DNA from: Metellina segmentata
Lineage: Eukaryota > Arthropoda > Arachnida > Araneae > Tetragnathidae
Reading direction: 5' to 3'
Length of the DNA: 64,000 nt
Assembly (NCBI GenBank): GCA_947359465.1
Contig: OX375872.1
Span: 136,450,011 to 136,514,010, forward strand
Below the pieces are notes generated by a model that did no database searches, was not told where the DNA came from, and saw only the letters and a program-made list of their open reading frames with translations. Of this stretch, positions 1 to 12,177 are shown piece by piece. The number at the start of each line of letters is the position of its first letter. Within the stretch, counting starts at the first letter, position 1. The translations under genes were made by a program, and so were the position numbers.

Positions 1-214
1 TGAGGCCTTCTAGGTCTATTTTTCAAACTTACTTGTGAATTACTTGGTAGATCTGGAATCACAGTGTGACAAAAGGTAAGATTTCCTTAAAGTCAGGAAG
101 AATTATTTCTGAGGAATAGTCCTCTGTGCCCGTTAATTTTATTCCTCTTTTGCGCAATTTTTTTTGGCAGGTAATTCGAAAATTTTCGCTTTAACACTAT
201 TTAAAACATTCAAA
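1..214. other. AT-rich DNA, nothing recognised
   Basis: No reading frame, repeat family or RNA gene was recognised upstream of the pogo-like element. Confidence 0.5.
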
Positions 215-2965
215 ACAGTAGGGGAGACCGGAGTTAGTTGTGCCAGGGGCAAGTAGTGCCATCGAGCTTCCTGACTGAGCCGATAGGTTGCAGCATCTGT
301 CGCGTCATGTGAGTGAAGAAGTTGATTGTCTTAGTGTGCTGTGGGGGGGGGTATGCTTGGAAGTATACAGTTTCGTTGTTTTCGAGATAAAAATATTTAT
401 TGTGTTTTCTATTGCAAAAATAAATTTTGTGACCTACGTTGGAATCGTCTTTGCCACTAGGAAAACTGAGGTATGTAAATTTCCCTAACATTATTTGAAT
501 ACTTATATTGTGAGCTGTCATTCTATGTATTTCATTTGTTAATCATGACAACATGTCGGAAACTAATGAATAAAGTTCAAAATGGTGCATCGCGGAGCTA
601 GTTGTGACGAAGTCAAGGAGGCACGTTGTGACAGTATCACCACTTGCCCTGGCATAATTTTTAAAGCAGGTTTTGATATTTCAAGACAAAATGGTACGAA
701 ATTACAAGATGCATACTGAAAGAGCTAAAGCTGCTTTGGTAGATTATGAGAGGGCTACAATAGAAGTAAATTCCGGAAGGTGCAGTTTAAGGAAAGCACA
801 AGTACTGTTCAATGTAAGCCAAATGTCCCTTCTTAGATATATGAATAAAAAGAAGAGTACTAATACGGAAGGGGAAATATTGAAATGGGATATAAAAAAC
901 CGCGTATGATATTCACACCTAAAAAATGAGATGGAGTTGTGCCAATACGATAAACAATCAACGAATATGTTTTATGGAATTAGTCCTGCAGAACTGTGAA
1001 ATTTAGCGTATGAGTTTGCCATTAGAATGACATAAACATTCCTGAAAATTGGTTACCAAAAACAAACTGCAAGTGCTGATTGGCTGATGAAGTTTATGCA
1101 ACGACATCCTACAATTTCCTTTCGAGTTCCTGAGATACAAGTTTTAATAAACACAATGTAAGAGTATTTTTCAATAACTTAACGTCTGTATTAGAAGTTA
1201 ATAAGTTTAATTCAAATGACATATGGAATATTGATGAGACAGGAGTAGGAACTGTGAAGAAGCCTGTAAAAATAATAACAGAAAAGGGCAAAAAAGAGTT
1301 GGTATAATGACCTCCGTAGAAAGGGGAACAAACGTAACTATGGTCTTTGGTATCAACACTCTGGGAAATTCAATCCCACCAATGTTTGTATTTCCACGTA
1401 AATGTTTTAAAGCTCATTTTATTCGTGGCGGTCCCATAGGCCTTTGTGGAACATCAAACCCAAATGGATGGATTATAGGTCCTGACTTTTTAGTTTCCGT
1501 GAAACATTTTGTTAAAAATGTAACGTTCTGGAAAGAGTCCCCAGTCTTAGTGTTGCTTGATAACCATGCTTCCCATCGAAATATTGACGTTTTGGATTAC
1601 TGCACGAAGAACGGAGTGATTTTGTTATCATTTCCATCTTACACGAGTCACAGTTTACTGCTCCTTGATGTGTCAGTATACGGGCTGTTCAAGAAATTCT
1701 ACAATGAGGCTGTATGTGGATGGTAAATCGCATCCTGGAAGCACTGTGTCAATCTACGACATACCAGGTATTGTAAAAACAGCCCTTGCTAGTGCTGTCA
1801 ATCCAAAAAATATTCAAGCAGGATTTCGTTCTAGTGGAATTTGGGAATTTAATAGAAACATTTTTACAGATGAAGACTTTATATGCTCCTCAGTAACTGA
1901 TCGATCGGTATCCGTCAGAGATGAGAGCGTTTGAAAACCAGAATGAAAATGAAAAAGAATGTAATAAATATGAAGCTGTTAACAAACCAAGCACTTCAGG
2001 AATAAATTTAGTCAATGATGGTGAGATTTCAGACCGTCTTCACAAGTGAGAAATCTCATTGAATTAGAGTATACTATGACAATTGACATTGGCAATGTAT
2101 CAGCGGTAAGTCTTATAGAAATAAGACCGCTCCCTAAAGCAAGACCTCAAAAGGGCAAGCGCTCCGCTCGTTAATGTTTGTAATCTGCCGTTCTCACAAG
2201 CACACCTGTAACAGAGAAAATTCGAGCAGGACAAAAAGCAAGAGAACGCAGGACACAAATTGAAGAAGAAAAAGCAAAAAAGAAACTACATGGAAAGACC
2301 AAACAGTGCATAAAAAAATTACAACTACGTTATTGAAAAAAAAAATGAAGAAGCATGATTGGGATAGCTCTGAAGATGACGAAACTTGCTTATGTCCTGT
2401 TTGCTTGGAGCAATACAAAATTTCTAGACCTGGAGGAGACTGGGTGCAATGCATGACATGTAAAAGATAGGCTCATGTCAAATGTACCAAAAATGAACCT
2501 TATTATATTTGTATTAACTGCAAATTAGACGCTGAAACAAGCAATGAGGCCTATAGGATATAGGTCTACACGTTGTAGTACTCTACCGAGTCAAAGATCA
2601 ATATGGCCAAAGATTTAAGGCTTAATTTTTATTTATTTCCTGATTAACACAGTTTGTTTTCTTTTATTTTTATTATTAAGTTTCTCTAAAAGTAACTTCA
2701 TAAAGGACTAAGATTATACAAGCGTTAACAATATTTTATTTTCAGTTGATTTACAGTGTTATTAAAAACATGAAAATGTTTTTATTGTGTTAAAAACATT
2801 ATAAATGAATAAATTTATCTTTTTTGATTTAAATTATCCCATTTAATTGCCCTTCTTATACAATTTGTAACTGTTACAATGTATTTGTATGGGTGATTTA
2901 AGTGTCACAATGTGCCCCAAGCATGTCACTACTAACCCTGCTACGGGGCAAGTTGTGACAAATTT
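215..2965 (+). mobile_element. Degenerate pogo/Tigger-like DNA transposon
   Basis: The left end is near 215 (cagtaggggagaccgg). It is followed by repeated blocks of the type 'agttgtgcc' and 'gttgtgaca'. Similar blocks lie in inverted orientation at about 2886-2960, for example gtcaaggaggcacgttgtga at 612 against the complement of the segment at 2893-2925. They look like subterminal inverted repeats around a transposase relic. The exact right end was not found, because no complement of the leftmost 15 bases is present near 2960. The body carries HTH, DDE-nuclease and PHD-finger remnants with several stops and frameshifts, so it cannot make an active transposase. Confidence 0.75.
691..2530 (+). 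pseudogene. pogo-like DDE transposase with C-terminal PHD finger, broken
   Basis: Pogo/Tigger transposases bind their transposon ends through an N-terminal Psq/CENP-B helix-turn-helix and cut DNA with a DDD/E catalytic domain. The pieces appear here in the usual order. 691-908 encodes an HTH (RKAQVLFNVSQMSLLRYMNKK) and then stops. 1075-1300 encodes a DW..F..RHP segment and IWNIDETG, with the first catalytic Asp at 1233. 1307-1726 encodes LVLLDNHASH (second Asp, 1559) and LLLLDVSVYGLFKKF (third Asp, 1667), with 35 residues between these two Asp. After a frameshift near 1720, 1720-1934 continues with AGFRSSGIWEFNRNIF and FTDEDF, typical of the Tigger C-terminal part. 2387-2530 encodes a PHD-like Cys/His series (CLCPVC, WVQCMTC, AHVKC, YICINC) in which a TAG replaces the residue before Ala-His. 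At least three breaks are visible. Exact subfamily is uncertain. Confidence 0.85.
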
Positions 2966-3590
2966 CGAGGTTACGCAGATTTCATTTTATGTAATGAAAA
3001 ACGTTATTAATGTTAATAGTAGTTTTATAAATATATTACGCAAGATTTACTCTAATGATATGATACACTAAATGTTTCACTCAGTTCAAATCTTACGGCT
3101 AATATCAAAAATGTCGATCTATCTGGTAGCAAATATTCATCCATTTCCTTCATAAGTTAAAATAGCATCGAATTTCGTTTGCTTCAAATTTGTCACACAA
3201 ATGTCAAAAATGGACTGACGAAAAATTTCCATCGTCATTCTGAAATTTAAGGACTATCTATCGTTTCCGCAAACTTCCGCAAGAAATGTTTTGTTCTGTT
3301 CACGTCAAATGAGTCAAGTTATAATATATATGTAATGTTTTAGTGGTATACAGTGGTATAATGTGTTAAAAGTCTAGTTGAAATTTGAAATCAGCAGTTG
3401 CTTAAGAGGTTAATTAGCTATAAATTCAAAAGGATCTTGCAAATTAATGAACTAGTACGCTAGAAACTAAAAGCACGTAGACATACCTCGATGAACAGAA
3501 GTTAACGATAGGATCCACCAAATAGCGCTAAAGAAAATATATAGACCCTTTACTTTTATGTTTTCCTCAAAGCACTAGTACAAATTCGCC
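2966..3590. other. AT-rich DNA, nothing recognised
   Basis: Short open frames only. No recognisable repeat family or RNA gene was seen. Confidence 0.4.
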
Positions 3591-3597
3591 AGATTGG

Positions 3598-3810
3598 TTT
3601 TGCAGCCAACGCAGAAAGATAGAACTTTGAACCCATGTACCTCCTGTTAGTAGGAGTTATTTAGAAAAATAAAACCATGGTCTTGCTAAGGGGACATACT
3701 ATTTATTTTTGCAGCCAACGCGAGAAAGTTCGACTTTGGACCCCTGTATCACCTGTTAGGAGTTATTTAGAAAAATAAAACCGTGGTCTTACTAAGGGGA
3801 CATACTAATT
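3598..3810. repeat. Two-copy tandem repeat, period ~109 bp
   Basis: Two copies start with tttgcagccaacgc (3600 and 3709). They share 'gttatttagaaaaataaaacc' in the middle and end with ctaaggggacatacta. Confidence 0.9.
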
Positions 3811-4007
3811 TTAAGATATAATGTATTTTTGACAATCTGCGACACTAAGAAAATTTAATTTTGTCTACCTAGAATCGAAAATGACACACTATGCGTGGCC
3901 TCTATCTTTGCGACCTTGAAGAGCGGGACCCTGATAACCTCGCCAAACGCGCGTTTACGCGCCTCATGTGAAAGGGGCCTAACTCCCCACATCAAAGAAA
4001 AATGTTA

Positions 4008-4009
<2 letters not shown>

Positions 4010-4063
<54 letters not shown>
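4010..4063. repeat. (TA)n microsatellite
   Basis: An uninterrupted TA dinucleotide run of about 54 bp. Confidence 0.98.
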
Positions 4064-4066
<3 letters not shown>

Positions 4067-5060
4067 CTTCTGAAGCTTTTGTTTTGAGTTTACTATCGAA
4101 ATTATAAACAAAAATGGTCATTTTCGTAAATATACTAAATAGAAGTCACCAAATATTTTCAGTCGCTTTTACATATTATATCTATTAGTCTTAGTTTGCT
4201 ATATACAATAAATTTCCTATCGTTGAACGGAATTGAGTTTTTGCAATGCTTTGAGGAAATGCAATACATAAAGCAGTAACTTCAATTACCTAAAGAAGCA
4301 ATGCAAGTATTTTACTTTCCTCGTAGCTGCTAAAGTTAGATAAAAATAAGCCTTTTTGTCTCCCCCTAGATGCCATTCATTCCTATTTCTCTAGCCAGTT
4401 CGATAAACCATTAACGTTCTTTATAAAAAATAAATGCCACACATTATCAGTGATTACATAAAATAAGTTATGAGAATGTTTCCTAATAACATTCCATTGC
4501 CTCTTACAAGTTCAATGTATTGAAGTATTAAGGTTTGCAAAAAATATAATTTATGCTCAGGATCAAACTTTATATGATGTAAACTTGAAAGTTAAGGTAC
4601 TTTATAAGCCATTATGATATGCTAAATTATCACATTAAGGCAGTAAATGATGAAATTAGTAGCTGAAATCTAGTGTATTTTTTGGTAGACATGAAATTTG
4701 AGACGTTCTCAAATGAGCAAATACTGATTTTAGAGTTAGTACTTGAAGATATTATGCAGAATGTTTTATAATTTATAAATGCAACCGAGGAGTTTTGGCT
4801 AATGAATATTTAATTTCTTTAATAAACAAAGGATGCTTCAGAAGCATCTTGTAGTGGAATATCGCATGGTTCGTAGCATGAAAACCGAAGCTTTGAACTC
4901 TTCTTTCCTTTAGGTCGTCAAATGCATCTGCTATTTGTGATGAATATATTTCCTTTCATGCATCATTATTTTCCCCCTCGTAACCGAAATTTTTAAGTAG
5001 ACTTTTCAATTTGAATTTGTTACAGTCAATCAGATGAATCATGCATTCTTTTAGAATCTA
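4064..5060. other. AT-rich DNA, nothing recognised
   Basis: No coding frame, repeat family or RNA gene was recognised. Confidence 0.4.
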
Positions 5061-5069
5061 AATTGCTTC

Positions 5070-5560
5070 TAAAGTTATCCATTATTGAAATAAACACAAC
5101 GTACCATACTAATTTCGATTCCATTTGACAGCATAACAACGGAATTTGTTGCACACTTGGTAATTTACCTGGCAGTATCCCACTGAATGGTGTCGCATTA
5201 ACATGGTTATTTTGTTTTCCCTTTTACCGTAATTTTAAAGCAATATTTGAATTTCATTTTTCACCAGTAAATTAAATAAATCTTGCGTTATTATAAAATA
5301 TACACTAAATTTAATGTGTTATCCATTATTGAATATTATATTGTTTCACCTTACATAGTAATTTTAAAGTAACATGTCTACGAGCCAAATATTTAGTTGT
5401 TTTAAACAATATATTATTTGTAATGTTATCCATTATCGAATCCACAGAGTGTACATATGAATTTCAATTTCATTGTACGGCACAGGGTTGAGGTAAAATA
5501 CAGTGGAATTTGTCTGCTCGGAGTAATTTCCCTGGCCGTGTGCCATTAAGGTGTATATAT
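5070..5560. repeat. Degenerate direct repeat, about two copies
   Basis: Two segments (about 5072-5205 and 5424-5556) share the order 'gttatccattat', 'catttgacagc' or 'cattgtacggc', 'ggaatttgt', 'taatt(t/c)ccctggc' and a final 'attaa..tg'. A third 'ttatccattattga' lies at about 5318. Confidence 0.55.
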
Positions 5561-6040
5561 ATCTATACAATAGAAATCACGGAACTTCAACCAGAATATT
5601 GATTTTGTTTTTATTGCTTCATAATATTTCACAACTTCTTACCTTTAAAGCAAAATGAAGATATTGTAAATGACAGGAATTTTTTTGTTACTAAGGTTTT
5701 TCTTTATGAACTGCCTACATGTAGAAGCATGCTTCCAAAACTTTCAATTCACTTTCTGAAGAACTGTGTTTTTGCAATACGAAGCTTCAAACGATGATAG
5801 CTCAACATTGAATTGATCTAATATAGTTATTTTTTGCATTAGATAATTTATATAATGCAATGGGTGCTTTGAAGATCAAAATTATTAGTTAAGAAATTAA
5901 TTTTAGTCAAACTTTAAATGTTAAAATCCCAGAAAAAAATCTCGACATTTTGTTACTTTCTTCGTGAAAACACTTGTAAAAATTAACTTATTCCTATCAG
6001 CAACATGATTTAGGGTCAAAACACGAAGAGTAATACATAT
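5560..6040 (+). repeat. Dispersed repeat D, copy 1
   Basis: This segment matches 33545-34135 in collinear order. Shared pieces include a 'tatacaatagaaatcac'-type start, 'agaactgtgtttttgc' or 'agaactgtgtttttac', 'ataactcaacaatgaattga' and 'gtcaaaacacgaagagtaa'. No protein motif was found. Its class is unknown. Confidence 0.65.
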
Positions 6041-6425
6041 TAGAAATTATTTCCAAAAGGAATTGTCTTTCTGAACAAGTTAGAATACTAGATATCTTTG
6101 TTCAAAGAACATGTATACTATCTTATTTATATCTAAAATAGATAATTAATAATTAGCTTAATCTGATTTTTTTCTTGGTGATTTGATTTTAAGCATAAGC
6201 CAATGACTTGTTGGAAGAAACTATATTTCAAAATCAAAAGTTAAAAAAAATCTTTTAATGTGCACTTTAAGTTGCTGTGGTGTGTTCCAACTCAATTTTA
6301 GTATTGTTGTCATCAATAATGCACTATTTGTTGTCTCTGTGATTGCAGTAGATGTCGTTAGTGTAGGGAGTGTTTCAAAATTTCCTATGCAAACTTTAAA
6401 GCGAGTATGGAAACACGAATTTAAT

Positions 6426-6885
6426 CCTCCAATCTCTCCCACATGCAGAATTCAACCTTGTTACTTGCAGTCTTCTCTGCAATACATCTAAGCAGTTTTG
6501 ACATTTGTGGACTAATGGAATCTTTCCAAAACATTCTAGTCGAAGGAAAAGACCAACCAAATTTTTCCAAAGAATTCTATTTCAGAATATAGAAATAGAT
6601 TTGTTCTAAGGAATTCTATTCGAAAGCAATGAGTGATAGAATCTTTACAGAGTATTTTATCTTACGGAAATGGTCAATAGATTACTTCCCAAGGGATTCT
6701 ATTTTAAGGAAATTATATTAATATAACCGTTCCAAATAAGAGACTATTATACAGAAACCAATATAAGGACATATTATGAAAACCTAACCTAATATAAGGA
6801 CCAATAGAATCTTCTAAAAATTGAAAAATCCATGGATCCTTTAAAAAGATGTGGTTATTTAGTCATTACGTTGGTTGTGCTGCAA
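6426..6885 (+). mobile_element. M-family element (minisatellite core), copy 1
   Basis: The head is 'acatgcagaattcaaccttg', then 'cagtcttctctgca' and 'agcagttttgac'. The core repeats 'aatagaatctttccaaaggattctattcgaagga' degenerately. The tail 'aaatccatggatccttt' and 'gtggttatttagtcatta' matches other M tails. Confidence 0.7.
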
Positions 6886-7137
6886 AATCAGAACTATATC
6901 TCCTTGCAATCTCGTAATTCTTAGAGGATTAACCTTCCTGGTGGTTGTTTCGACGAGATATCTTGTCGTCATTAGCAAAACTGACCATATCTTGATGAAA
7001 GAGGTACCTCGTTACAAGAAAAATCTGACCAGATCTTGATCTCGTCGTCATAAAACAAATCGCTATTATCTTTATGGCGATATTTCTGTTCGTTAGTAAA
7101 ATTGGTAAAATCGACGGACGAGATATCTAGTTGAAAT

Positions 7138-7896
7138 TAGAGATGCGACATAGATGTCGATGTTTTCAAAACATCGATATATTATTAAAAAAACATCGAT
7201 GTATTTACCATCGATTTATTGGAACCGATGTGTGTTTAACATCGATGTTTTATTTTTGATTGAAAAAGTACCAAAGAAAAAAATTAAGAAAAATAACCGT
7301 GCAACTAAGTATTTGTCAGTGATGGTGACATACGTCCCATCAGAAAGAATTTTTTCCCTAACTGGTGGGATAGTAAGTGAAAAAATAAATCGGTATAAGG
7401 GGGAGAAGGTTAATAAACTTATTTTTTAACAAACTAAATAACAAATATTAGAGCATATAATAACTACAGTCCCCAATATTTTTTATATACAGTAAAAAAT
7501 AAGTTTGTTATGTTTTCACCGTAAGTTGATAAATAATTAATAATAACTATCAATAATTATTGTTATGTACCTACCTACTTAGTAGTACCTATTTCAAATT
7601 GTTGTAAATATTATTTTCTTTAGTATATTCAATTTGAAAATAAAAATTTGTTAATTGTTCTTATTAATTTGTTTTTGTTTGTTTTGATAGCTAAAAAAAG
7701 CTTTATTTATAATTTAATAAACACGGCCTCTGACAAATTCAATCTCACTCCCGGGTGAACATTAATGTTAGAGGTTGCTAAACCAGTTTTAAAAAATGTA
7801 AGTTAAAATACACGGATGTTTAAAAGCACCGATGATTTTAATTTTGAACATCGATGTTTCAAAACATAGATGTTTGTTGTCACTGTCGCATCCCTA
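7138..7896 (+). mobile_element. hAT-type element, 759 bp, with 8-bp target duplication
   Basis: The element begins tagagatgcgac and ends gtcgcatcccta, which are inverted repeats. The flanks are gttgaaat (7130-7137) and gttgaaac (7897-7904). This is an 8-bp duplication with one mismatch, the length used by hAT transposases. Short 'acatcgatgt' palindromic motifs are dense near both ends. A transposase C-terminal remnant lies inside. Confidence 0.9.
7285..7429 (+). pseudogene. hAT transposase C-terminal dimerisation remnant
   Basis: The frame encodes ATKYLSVMVTYVPSERIFSL followed by TGGIVSEKINR and VNKLIF. This matches the conserved C-terminal hATC region of hAT and ZBED-type transposases (YLS..A..VPSER.FS..G..V...R..L....V..L.F). 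Only about 45 of the usual 600 or so residues remain, so it is not functional. Confidence 0.88.
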
Positions 7897-7916
7897 GTTG
7901 AAACCACTTGGAGAAT

Positions 7917-8329
7917 TAGACCATATGCACAGAGAAACTTGAGCTTGTGCTACGTACTTCATTTATTGTCTTACCTCGTACATTATATTTGAAGCGATTT
8001 TAACAGAGAACCTCAAAGTATTGTATCATCGATGAAACAAGATTATTTCTAAATATAGTAACATAGTTACTTTGGGCTTTGGTGTACTGATATAATGCTA
8101 TGTTTGAAGTCATAAAATTGCTATTATCAAATGTCCAGAGTCGGAAAATGGAATTGTCCTAGGGATTTATCGATCGTAAACATAGGAAATATTATTCCAG
8201 ATATATTTTCATCTCAAACTGGCTTCTCATACTTTTTCTCGTCTTATTTATTTTCCTATGGGAAAAGGAAAAGAAAATTCAAAAAAGGTAGTTCTGCTTC
8301 TCATTAATTTGTCTTTTATTTCAGTGTTT
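7917..8329. other. AT-rich DNA, nothing recognised
   Basis: No feature was recognised. Confidence 0.4.
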
Positions 8330-8835
8330 AGTTAGTCAGCATCGTACAACATTCTTTTATCGTAAACACTATTCATCTGCTATAGTATTCTAGAATATGA
8401 AGACCCTGTAAATTACAAGTAAGAGAATAATATGGAATAGACTGTTCATGCGCATATCACAATTCCACATGCTTGCTTTAGTGGAAAATATTATTCCTTT
8501 GTTTTGTATTTTTAGAATATGAATACCATGTAAATGACAAGTAGAAGGACACTATGTATTGGATTGTTGTAGCGTGATTAAGAATCGTACAGCGTGATTT
8601 TATCGTAAAGACTGTCCCTCTGCTATATTATTTCTACAATTTGAATACCCAGTAAATGAGAAGTAAGAACACGACATGGAGAAGATCGTTATATCCTAAG
8701 TCAGAATCTTACTGCATGATTTTATGGGAAATATTATACCCCCCTGTTTCGTGTTTCTAAGATATGCCCTGTAAATATGTCAAGACAAGTTGAAGGATAA
8801 TTCGGAATAGACTCATATGTAAGTTAAAAGATTGT
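8330..8835. repeat. Degenerate tandem repeat, period ~122 bp, about 4 copies
   Basis: Landmarks such as 'gaatatgaagaccctgtaaa' recur at about 8393, 8516, 8637 and 8760. 'ttttatcgtaaacact' recurs ahead of several of them. Confidence 0.8.
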
Positions 8836-9600
8836 CAAATGTTATTTTCTAATTACCTAAGAACGGCATTTATGACCGAAAAACTAGAAAAAATCCATAA
8901 TAATCGAAAATAATGACTACAATTTACATATGCGTTTTTCAAAACATTTGATAAAAAGAAAATATGCGTGAGATATTTTTTTATACGACAAAAGCGCTTT
9001 TAATATAAAATGTAACTTTTCATATTCTGTTCCAAACCTATTTTGACAAAAAAGTATGACTTATAAAAGAAAACAAGCAAAAATGCATATGGCAACCTAC
9101 ATTTCCTGACAGTTCCAATGTTAACCTAAAAGTTTTAGTTTTACTAACAAACCCTTTGGGGGTTCATGACAATTCAGTAAAAATATGTAAAAACTTCAAA
9201 GTTCTGCAAAAAAAAAATTCGGTAATTTTCTTAAAAATTCAAATGTTGATAGTACGGTTGTTATGTTAAAATGGAAAATTATTTTTCAAAGCTTTTCACA
9301 TATAAACTCATGTTTATAAACAAAAATGTAAAAACAAATTTCGCTCACATGTTCATTTTTAGTTTCCAGATACTCAAGATACCTCAAATACTACATTTCC
9401 TGTAATAATGAAGCCGCACACATGTTATAGATCTTATTAACTTTTCAATGAAACACTCATAAAATCTTTGCGTCCATTTTCCCGTTTTTTTGTATTAATA
9501 TTGTGATAACATCGAGGTTTTATTTTAGCATTTCTAAAGTCAGATTTAATGCTTGCGAACTTATTATAATTATACGCCATTTTACAAGTAATGGGTCAGA
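8836..9600. other. AT-rich DNA, nothing recognised
   Basis: Low-complexity AT-rich sequence with no open frame of note. Confidence 0.4.
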
Positions 9601-9614
9601 ATTTTCATTATTAC

Positions 9615-9900
9615 TCAACAACGATGCACGGACCGCGGGCCAGGCGTTCCCCTCCGTTGATTTGCTAACTGTGTTTTTTTAACTTTGGCAAGTGACACGC
9701 TAGGTAATTTTTAAGAATTGCGCATACGCACAACGGAGTTGCTGAGTCGCCAAGCGCGGAAGACAGTCATCATTCAGTCATGAAAGCGAATAAGATAAGT
9801 CTGGTTTTACATTGCATCTTATTTGTACGTTTGTTTGAGTTATTGGCGATTAGGATAACTGTGTAACGAGTGAATTGCGTGCGCAGTGCCAGCTACGTAG
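9615..9900 (+). other. Locally GC-richer segment with a 28-codon signal-like ORF
   Basis: Base composition rises above the surroundings. An initiator-like tcagtc (9774) lies next to an ATG at 9780. That ATG opens MKANKISLVLHCILFVRLF, a basic then hydrophobic N-terminus that stops at 9864. No splice donor with good consensus was seen. It could be a first exon or chance. Confidence 0.15.
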
Positions 9901-10089
9901 CTATAAACCACAGAACTTCTGCTGACCTAGAAGTGAGAACAAAAACAGTTTCATGCGATCAAAAACGCATCCCTGTAAACTTTTCCCCGAGATTTTTTTA
10001 ACGTTTGTATCTGTACTTGTGTAAGTAAATTGGACTTGTGTGTTGTAAATGAAGGAAAACATCCTTGGACAACTCCTCGTAATTTTGAT

Positions 10090-10300
10090 TCGATGACAAC
10101 ACTTCGTAATTTTGAACCACGGTCCACATGACAAGGTAAACACTTGAGCTAGCCACCTGTTCTCCAAACTGGATTTGGAGAATAGGTGGGATTTGGATAA
10201 TAGATGAGGACGTTTTATGAAATGATATATTTAACATGCACCAGCCTCAGCGTACACGATGGTATGTTACTACTCCAACTGGGCTTTAGCGTCCCCGAAT
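10090..10300 (-). mobile_element. SINE-A fragment, degenerate
   Basis: 'gacaacacttcgtaattttg', 'aaccacggtc' and 'aacatgcaccagcctc' then 'gtacacgatgg' match the SINE-A body in reverse orientation. Both ends are missing. Confidence 0.75.
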
Positions 10301-10404
10301 TTTTATTGGTAATATCTGAAATCCAATTCTAAAACGATCCAATTGATGTCACGCAATAAATACAGAAAACACGTTCTACCGCAGAAACACTACCACCACC
10401 TACA

Positions 10405-11297
10405 TTGATCTTGACAGAATATTCCTCTTATAGAGAAACCTTAAATTCCTCACAAGAAAACTGAACAAATTTTGATGGACGAGACATGTCCTTATTAGAA
10501 GAAAACGTACCACATTTTTATATAGAAGATTTCTCGTTATTGGAAGAAAAGTGACCAGATTTTGATGGTTGAGACAACTAGTAATTGAAAGAAAGCTGAC
10601 TAGATCTTGATGGACGGTATATGTCCTTATTAGAAGTAAACGTACCACATTTTGATATAGGGGATTTATCGTCATTAGAAGAAATGTGACCCCATTTTGA
10701 TGTACGAGACAACTAGTAACTGAAAGAAAACTGATTAGTTCTTGAAGAACGAGATATGTCCTTATTAGAAGCAAACGTACCATATCTTGATATAGAAAAT
10801 TTCTCGTCATTAAAAGAAAAGTGACCAGATTTTGATGGTTGAGACAACTAGTAATTGAAAGAAAGCTGACTAGATCTTGATGGACGGTATATGTCCTTCT
10901 GAGAAGCAAACGTACCATATCTTGACATAGAACATTTCTCGTCATTAGAAGAAAAGTGACCAGATTTTGATGGTCGAGACAACTAGTAATTAAAAGAAAA
11001 CTGACTAGATCTTGATGGACGAGATATCTCTTTATTAGAAGAAAACACCATATCTTGATATAAGAGATTTATCATCATTGGAAGAAAAGTGACCAGATCT
11101 TCATGAAGAATATTACTCGTGTTAGAAAACCGACTAGATCTTGATCTCGCTATCCTCAAAATATTGGCACTAACTTGATGATAAGGTAACTCGTTATTAG
11201 CAGATTAATCACATCTTGGTTAAATGTTCAGATCTTGATCTTGGTCAGATCTTGATGGACGAGATATCTCGATTTGAAGCCACTTGATGGGCTGAAT
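10405..11297. mobile_element. FB-family element, copy 2, long array with 135-bp higher-order repeat
   Basis: The core unit is about 45 bp ('gaaaagtgaccagattttga', 'tggacgagatatctc', 'cattagaa'). Three units form a 135-bp repeat seen at 10553, 10689, 10823 and 10958. The right end reads gatatctcgatttgaagcca and 'cttgatgggct', similar to other FB right ends. The left end is not clean. The 181-residue minus-strand open frame at 10400-10945 exists because 135 is divisible by three. I do not call it a gene. Confidence 0.8.
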
Positions 11298-11299
11298 AA

Positions 11300-12175
11300 A
11301 TTCTTGCCTTTCCGAGTAGTCCCTTCCACCATTAAAGCCGAAGCAACCTTGGAATTCTTCGTTTAAATTTAAAATGTATAAAGACTGAAAGAACTATTTA
11401 TGTTTTCCAAATAAAACGTTCATCCTTAGAATTTGTTCATGAAATTCATTCTAGAAATGTTGTTACAAAATTGTATTGAATTGGGAGGAATCTATTAAAC
11501 CAAAATGAGATAATAAAACTATAAAAATGCCCTGAAGTGCAAAACTATTACATTTAAATCGTTATAATCACGCAAAACTCTATTAATTTATTCTTTACTA
11601 GTGTTTTTGTTTTTTACGTCTTTGCTTTTCTAATGTAATTCATTTAAACGTTTTGAATGCAGTTCCATGCAATGTGATTTTGTGAACGCTTTTATTTTAT
11701 TAGTATTCATCACACAAAACTATATAGCAATGTAAAGACTTAGCATCAATTCAAATTTAGACACTGAATGTATCAATGCGATTCTCAAGTCAGTCTCTGA
11801 AAAACCCTTCAAATACTTACTTCATTCCATTACACAAATGTCAATGAAGTATACAAAAATTTGAAATCGTTATCATCGGTGTATTCTGAGAAAAGTTACA
11901 TAGAAATTAGGTAAATTGATCCTGTCAGTATTGGATCTTACAAACCTGGCTGGACCAAAATTGATCCTATGTCAAAACGTCAAAAAATATGTCAAAGACA
12001 CGTCCTCTGATTCGTAACTAAAATTGATGTTTACACATTCAGTATAATGTTTTCACAAGTGTCAAAACACTTTGCCAATATATTGAAAAATTCTGTCCGA
12101 CACGAAATCTGGTTCGGAACTTTTAAAATAAAACTGTGTTAACTATACACTTTCAATATAATCCAATTTTTTTGA
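11300..12175. other. AT-rich DNA, nothing recognised
   Basis: No coding or repeat feature was recognised. Confidence 0.4.
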
Positions 12176-12177
12176 AG

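Larger units (their letters stand above)
6929..7919. mobile_element. FB-family element, copy 1, split by a hAT insertion
   Basis: The left end is ttaaccttcctggtggttg. The core carries 'cgagatatct', 'gaccagatcttgat' and 'cgtcattagcaaaactgacc' units. The right end, gttgaaaccacttggagaa, resumes after the hAT element at 7138-7896. The ends are imperfect inverted repeats of each other. Confidence 0.75.

Noticed and set aside
10400..10945. 181-residue minus-strand frame with 45-residue repeats
   Set aside because: Produced by the 135-bp FB repeat (divisible by three). There is no start context, and the same unit is non-coding in other FB copies.
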